Source of the DNA: Lunularia cruciata
Taxonomy: Eukaryota > Streptophyta > Marchantiopsida > Lunulariales > Lunulariaceae
NCBI GenBank assembly: GCA_948567375.1
Contig: OX419758.1
Location: forward strand, 37,205,001-37,269,000
Direction: 5' to 3'
Length of the DNA: 64,000 nucleotides
Positions 62,303 to 64,000 of this stretch are shown here, one piece after another. The notes under the pieces were generated by a model. The model was not told where the DNA came from. It saw nothing but the letters and a program-made list of their open reading frames with translations, and did not search any database. Position numbers and translations under genes: made by a program. Numbering within the stretch: position 1 is the stretch's first letter; each line of letters opens with the position of its first letter.

Positions 62303-64000
62303 ATGGCAAGCGCGGAGCAGCTTGTTTTGGAGTTGATTGTGCCTGAGCAGAGGGAGAACGCTCTCCTTGATCTTTCGAAGGTAGGGTTTGCACTCTTTGG
62401 GTTGAAGATTGCGCGTTCGTTGCAAGTATGAGTAGATGTAGTTGCTCGTTTGGTATCCCCAGCGAACAGGAAAAGCATCGCCGTTGGTTGTTTTGTGTTC
62501 GAGAGTTGTCTTCCTAAACGATAAAACGTGTTTTCAACATGTTATTTCGTTTCCTGTCTGTCTTGGTCTCGGTTACATTGCTTTCGAAATCGGAACCCTA
62601 ATCGATGTAATCGTCAGACGTTACTAATGCTAGGAGTCACTAGGGTTTTAATCAAATAATGAGTTTTCCTGTTAAATTTAGTGTTTTTGACCTGACAGAA
62701 AATTCGGAGGGACAGAGTTTAGAAGGTTTGGTGTCGACAGCTTTCTTTCATTCTCACTGGGATTGTTACAGTAAGCGGGTTCATGAAAGTTTCGGGCTTC
62801 ATGAGAGTTAATTAATGTCCAAAGAGTAGTAGTATGTGTCAGTTGACCCGCTCTCGGCCCTTGGTTTTGCAGAAGCGGGAGGCTTTTCCGGATTTGGCTC
62901 CCATTCTCTGGCACTCTTGTGGGACAATTGCTGCACTTCTTCAGGTCAGTCCCGATAAAATTAGGAACTTCCCAGGTGTTGTAGTGCTATCGCAGAGCTT
63001 GTTGGGGACTTTCTGGTTTGTGTTGGTATTACAGTGAAGAGGATCTCGGTCGTGTGCTCGAAGTTATTCTACTCTCTCATCTTAACCGACGTGATCTTAA
63101 CTGACATTGATTGGAAGTTTGAGTTCTTTGTCACTTGTTTCAAGGAAGTTGACTTTATGTGTCTTTCCAAATGTCTTAGGCAACTAAGGTCAACAGTTAC
63201 TCGAGTGTACTGAGTGCTTGTTATAATACAGTAGATCAACCGCAGAGTACTTACTTGACAAAGTCGAGAGAAGAACATTGTGATTTTGATGTGTGACTAC
63301 GGGGTTTGAATTTCGATACGGTCATTCCTTTCGTTGCAGGAAATCGTATCCATCTATCCCATGCTATCTCCACCGACACTTACTGCTGGTGCCTCAAACA
63401 GGGTTTGCAATGCTTTGGCACTTCTACAGGTGGGACACTAGTTGGATTGACCTGACTTCCAGACCGGTTCATCTTTCTGTTTTGTCATTGTCTTCAAGGC
63501 CTTGGAAAGCTCTCTACCAGAGTGTCGTATGTAACCACCTCTTTCTGGTTGCAGTGTGTAGCCTCGCATCCTGACACCAGAGCGCACTTCTTAAATGGTG
63601 TGTAACGTATTACAATTGACCTTACTTGCTTGCATGGTCGTGGTTCGTTTGGAAGGGCGTATTGTAGGCTTTGGATACCATCAAGATCGTGCATATGCTC
63701 AATCCAAGTCTGCTGCTAACGTCCCCCTAGCTGTAGGACACAGACCTAGAACAACTTTTACCCGTACATGTAACTTTGGTGGGATGGTTGCTAAACGAAA
63801 TCACTAAAGTTTGAGGCAAGTTCCTGTTAAAGAACCTGTCACTTGGGAGGCCGTCCAGATATCGCCTCTGTGGTTCTTCAAATCTCTGAACTCTGATGTG
63901 TGGGTCTGAATTTCAGCTCATATTCCACTGTATTTGTACCCCTTCCTGAATACCGTGAGCAAAACTCGCCCATTCGAGTATCTACGTCTCACCAGCCTCG
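62303..64000 (+). CDS. CNOT9: CNOT9/RCD1 (CAF40), CCR4-NOT subunit, 5' part
   Basis: Five exons in the window, all GT-AG: 62303-62380, 62873-62944, 63340-63429, 63555-63597 and 63917-64000 (runs off the end). About 122 residues are present: [20 protein letters not shown], then [54 protein letters not shown] and [20 protein letters not shown]. This is the N-terminal half of the armadillo-repeat fold. CNOT9 is a subunit of the CCR4-NOT deadenylase that binds GW-type and other RNA-binding proteins and recruits the complex to mRNAs in the cytoplasm. Human CNOT9 is about 300 residues, so more than half lies beyond the window. Confidence 0.95.

Overview
Plant nuclear DNA. The evidence is four host genes with GT-AG introns or plant-type products, initiator-tRNA-Met primer sites in the LTR elements, and heavy Ty3/gypsy nesting. 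Host genes are CRIPT (11885-13448, +), a VMA12/TMEM199-type V-ATPase assembly factor (15029-16863, +), an SGT/SGTA-type TPR co-chaperone (18566-19891, -) and the 5' part of CNOT9/RCD1 (62303-64000, +, cut by the window end). They are unrelated housekeeping genes and form no operon. A pogo-type transposon and a gypsy family with a DNA methyltransferase domain point towards a non-seed plant (bryophyte or lycophyte grade) or a streptophyte alga; this is an inference.

Layout. 1-568: end of a chromovirus of family C. 569-9766: minus-strand Ty3/gypsy element of family F (copy A), whose LTR is interrupted by a pogo/Tigger-like transposon (7713-9640). 9767-22733: gene island followed by AT-rich intergenic DNA. 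22734-31751: family F copy B (+). 31752-61335: a nest of families C, D and E plus an unassigned 2.2-kb insert. 61336-64000: CNOT9.

The most interesting feature is in family F. Between protease and reverse transcriptase both copies carry a decayed cytosine-5 DNA methyltransferase domain with motifs I, IV (Pro-Cys-Gln), VI, VIII and IX/X in canonical, not DRM-rearranged, order. The retrotransposon family therefore once encoded its own DNA methyltransferase. Such captures have been reported in dinoflagellate and charophyte retrotransposons.

Three other systems stand out. (1) Families C, D and E each have a short ORF (56-73 codons) just downstream of the primer site and upstream of gag; the products share one pattern, and family D has two in tandem. 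(2) Family C LTRs carry perfect alternating GAA/TTC arrays, i.e. heat-shock elements, upstream of a TATA box. (3) Target-site duplications show that one C element (TSD AGATC) now has its 5' LTR at 42483-42896 (-) and its 3' LTR at 57943-58368 (+). This is explained by a ~19-kb inversion of about 31752-50854, broken inside the 5' LTR of a nested E element. Undoing it also joins the two halves of a second D element (44511-48735 and 58988-61335).

Apart from host genes, essentially every coding region is a decayed retroelement ORF. No tRNA, rRNA or CRISPR was seen.
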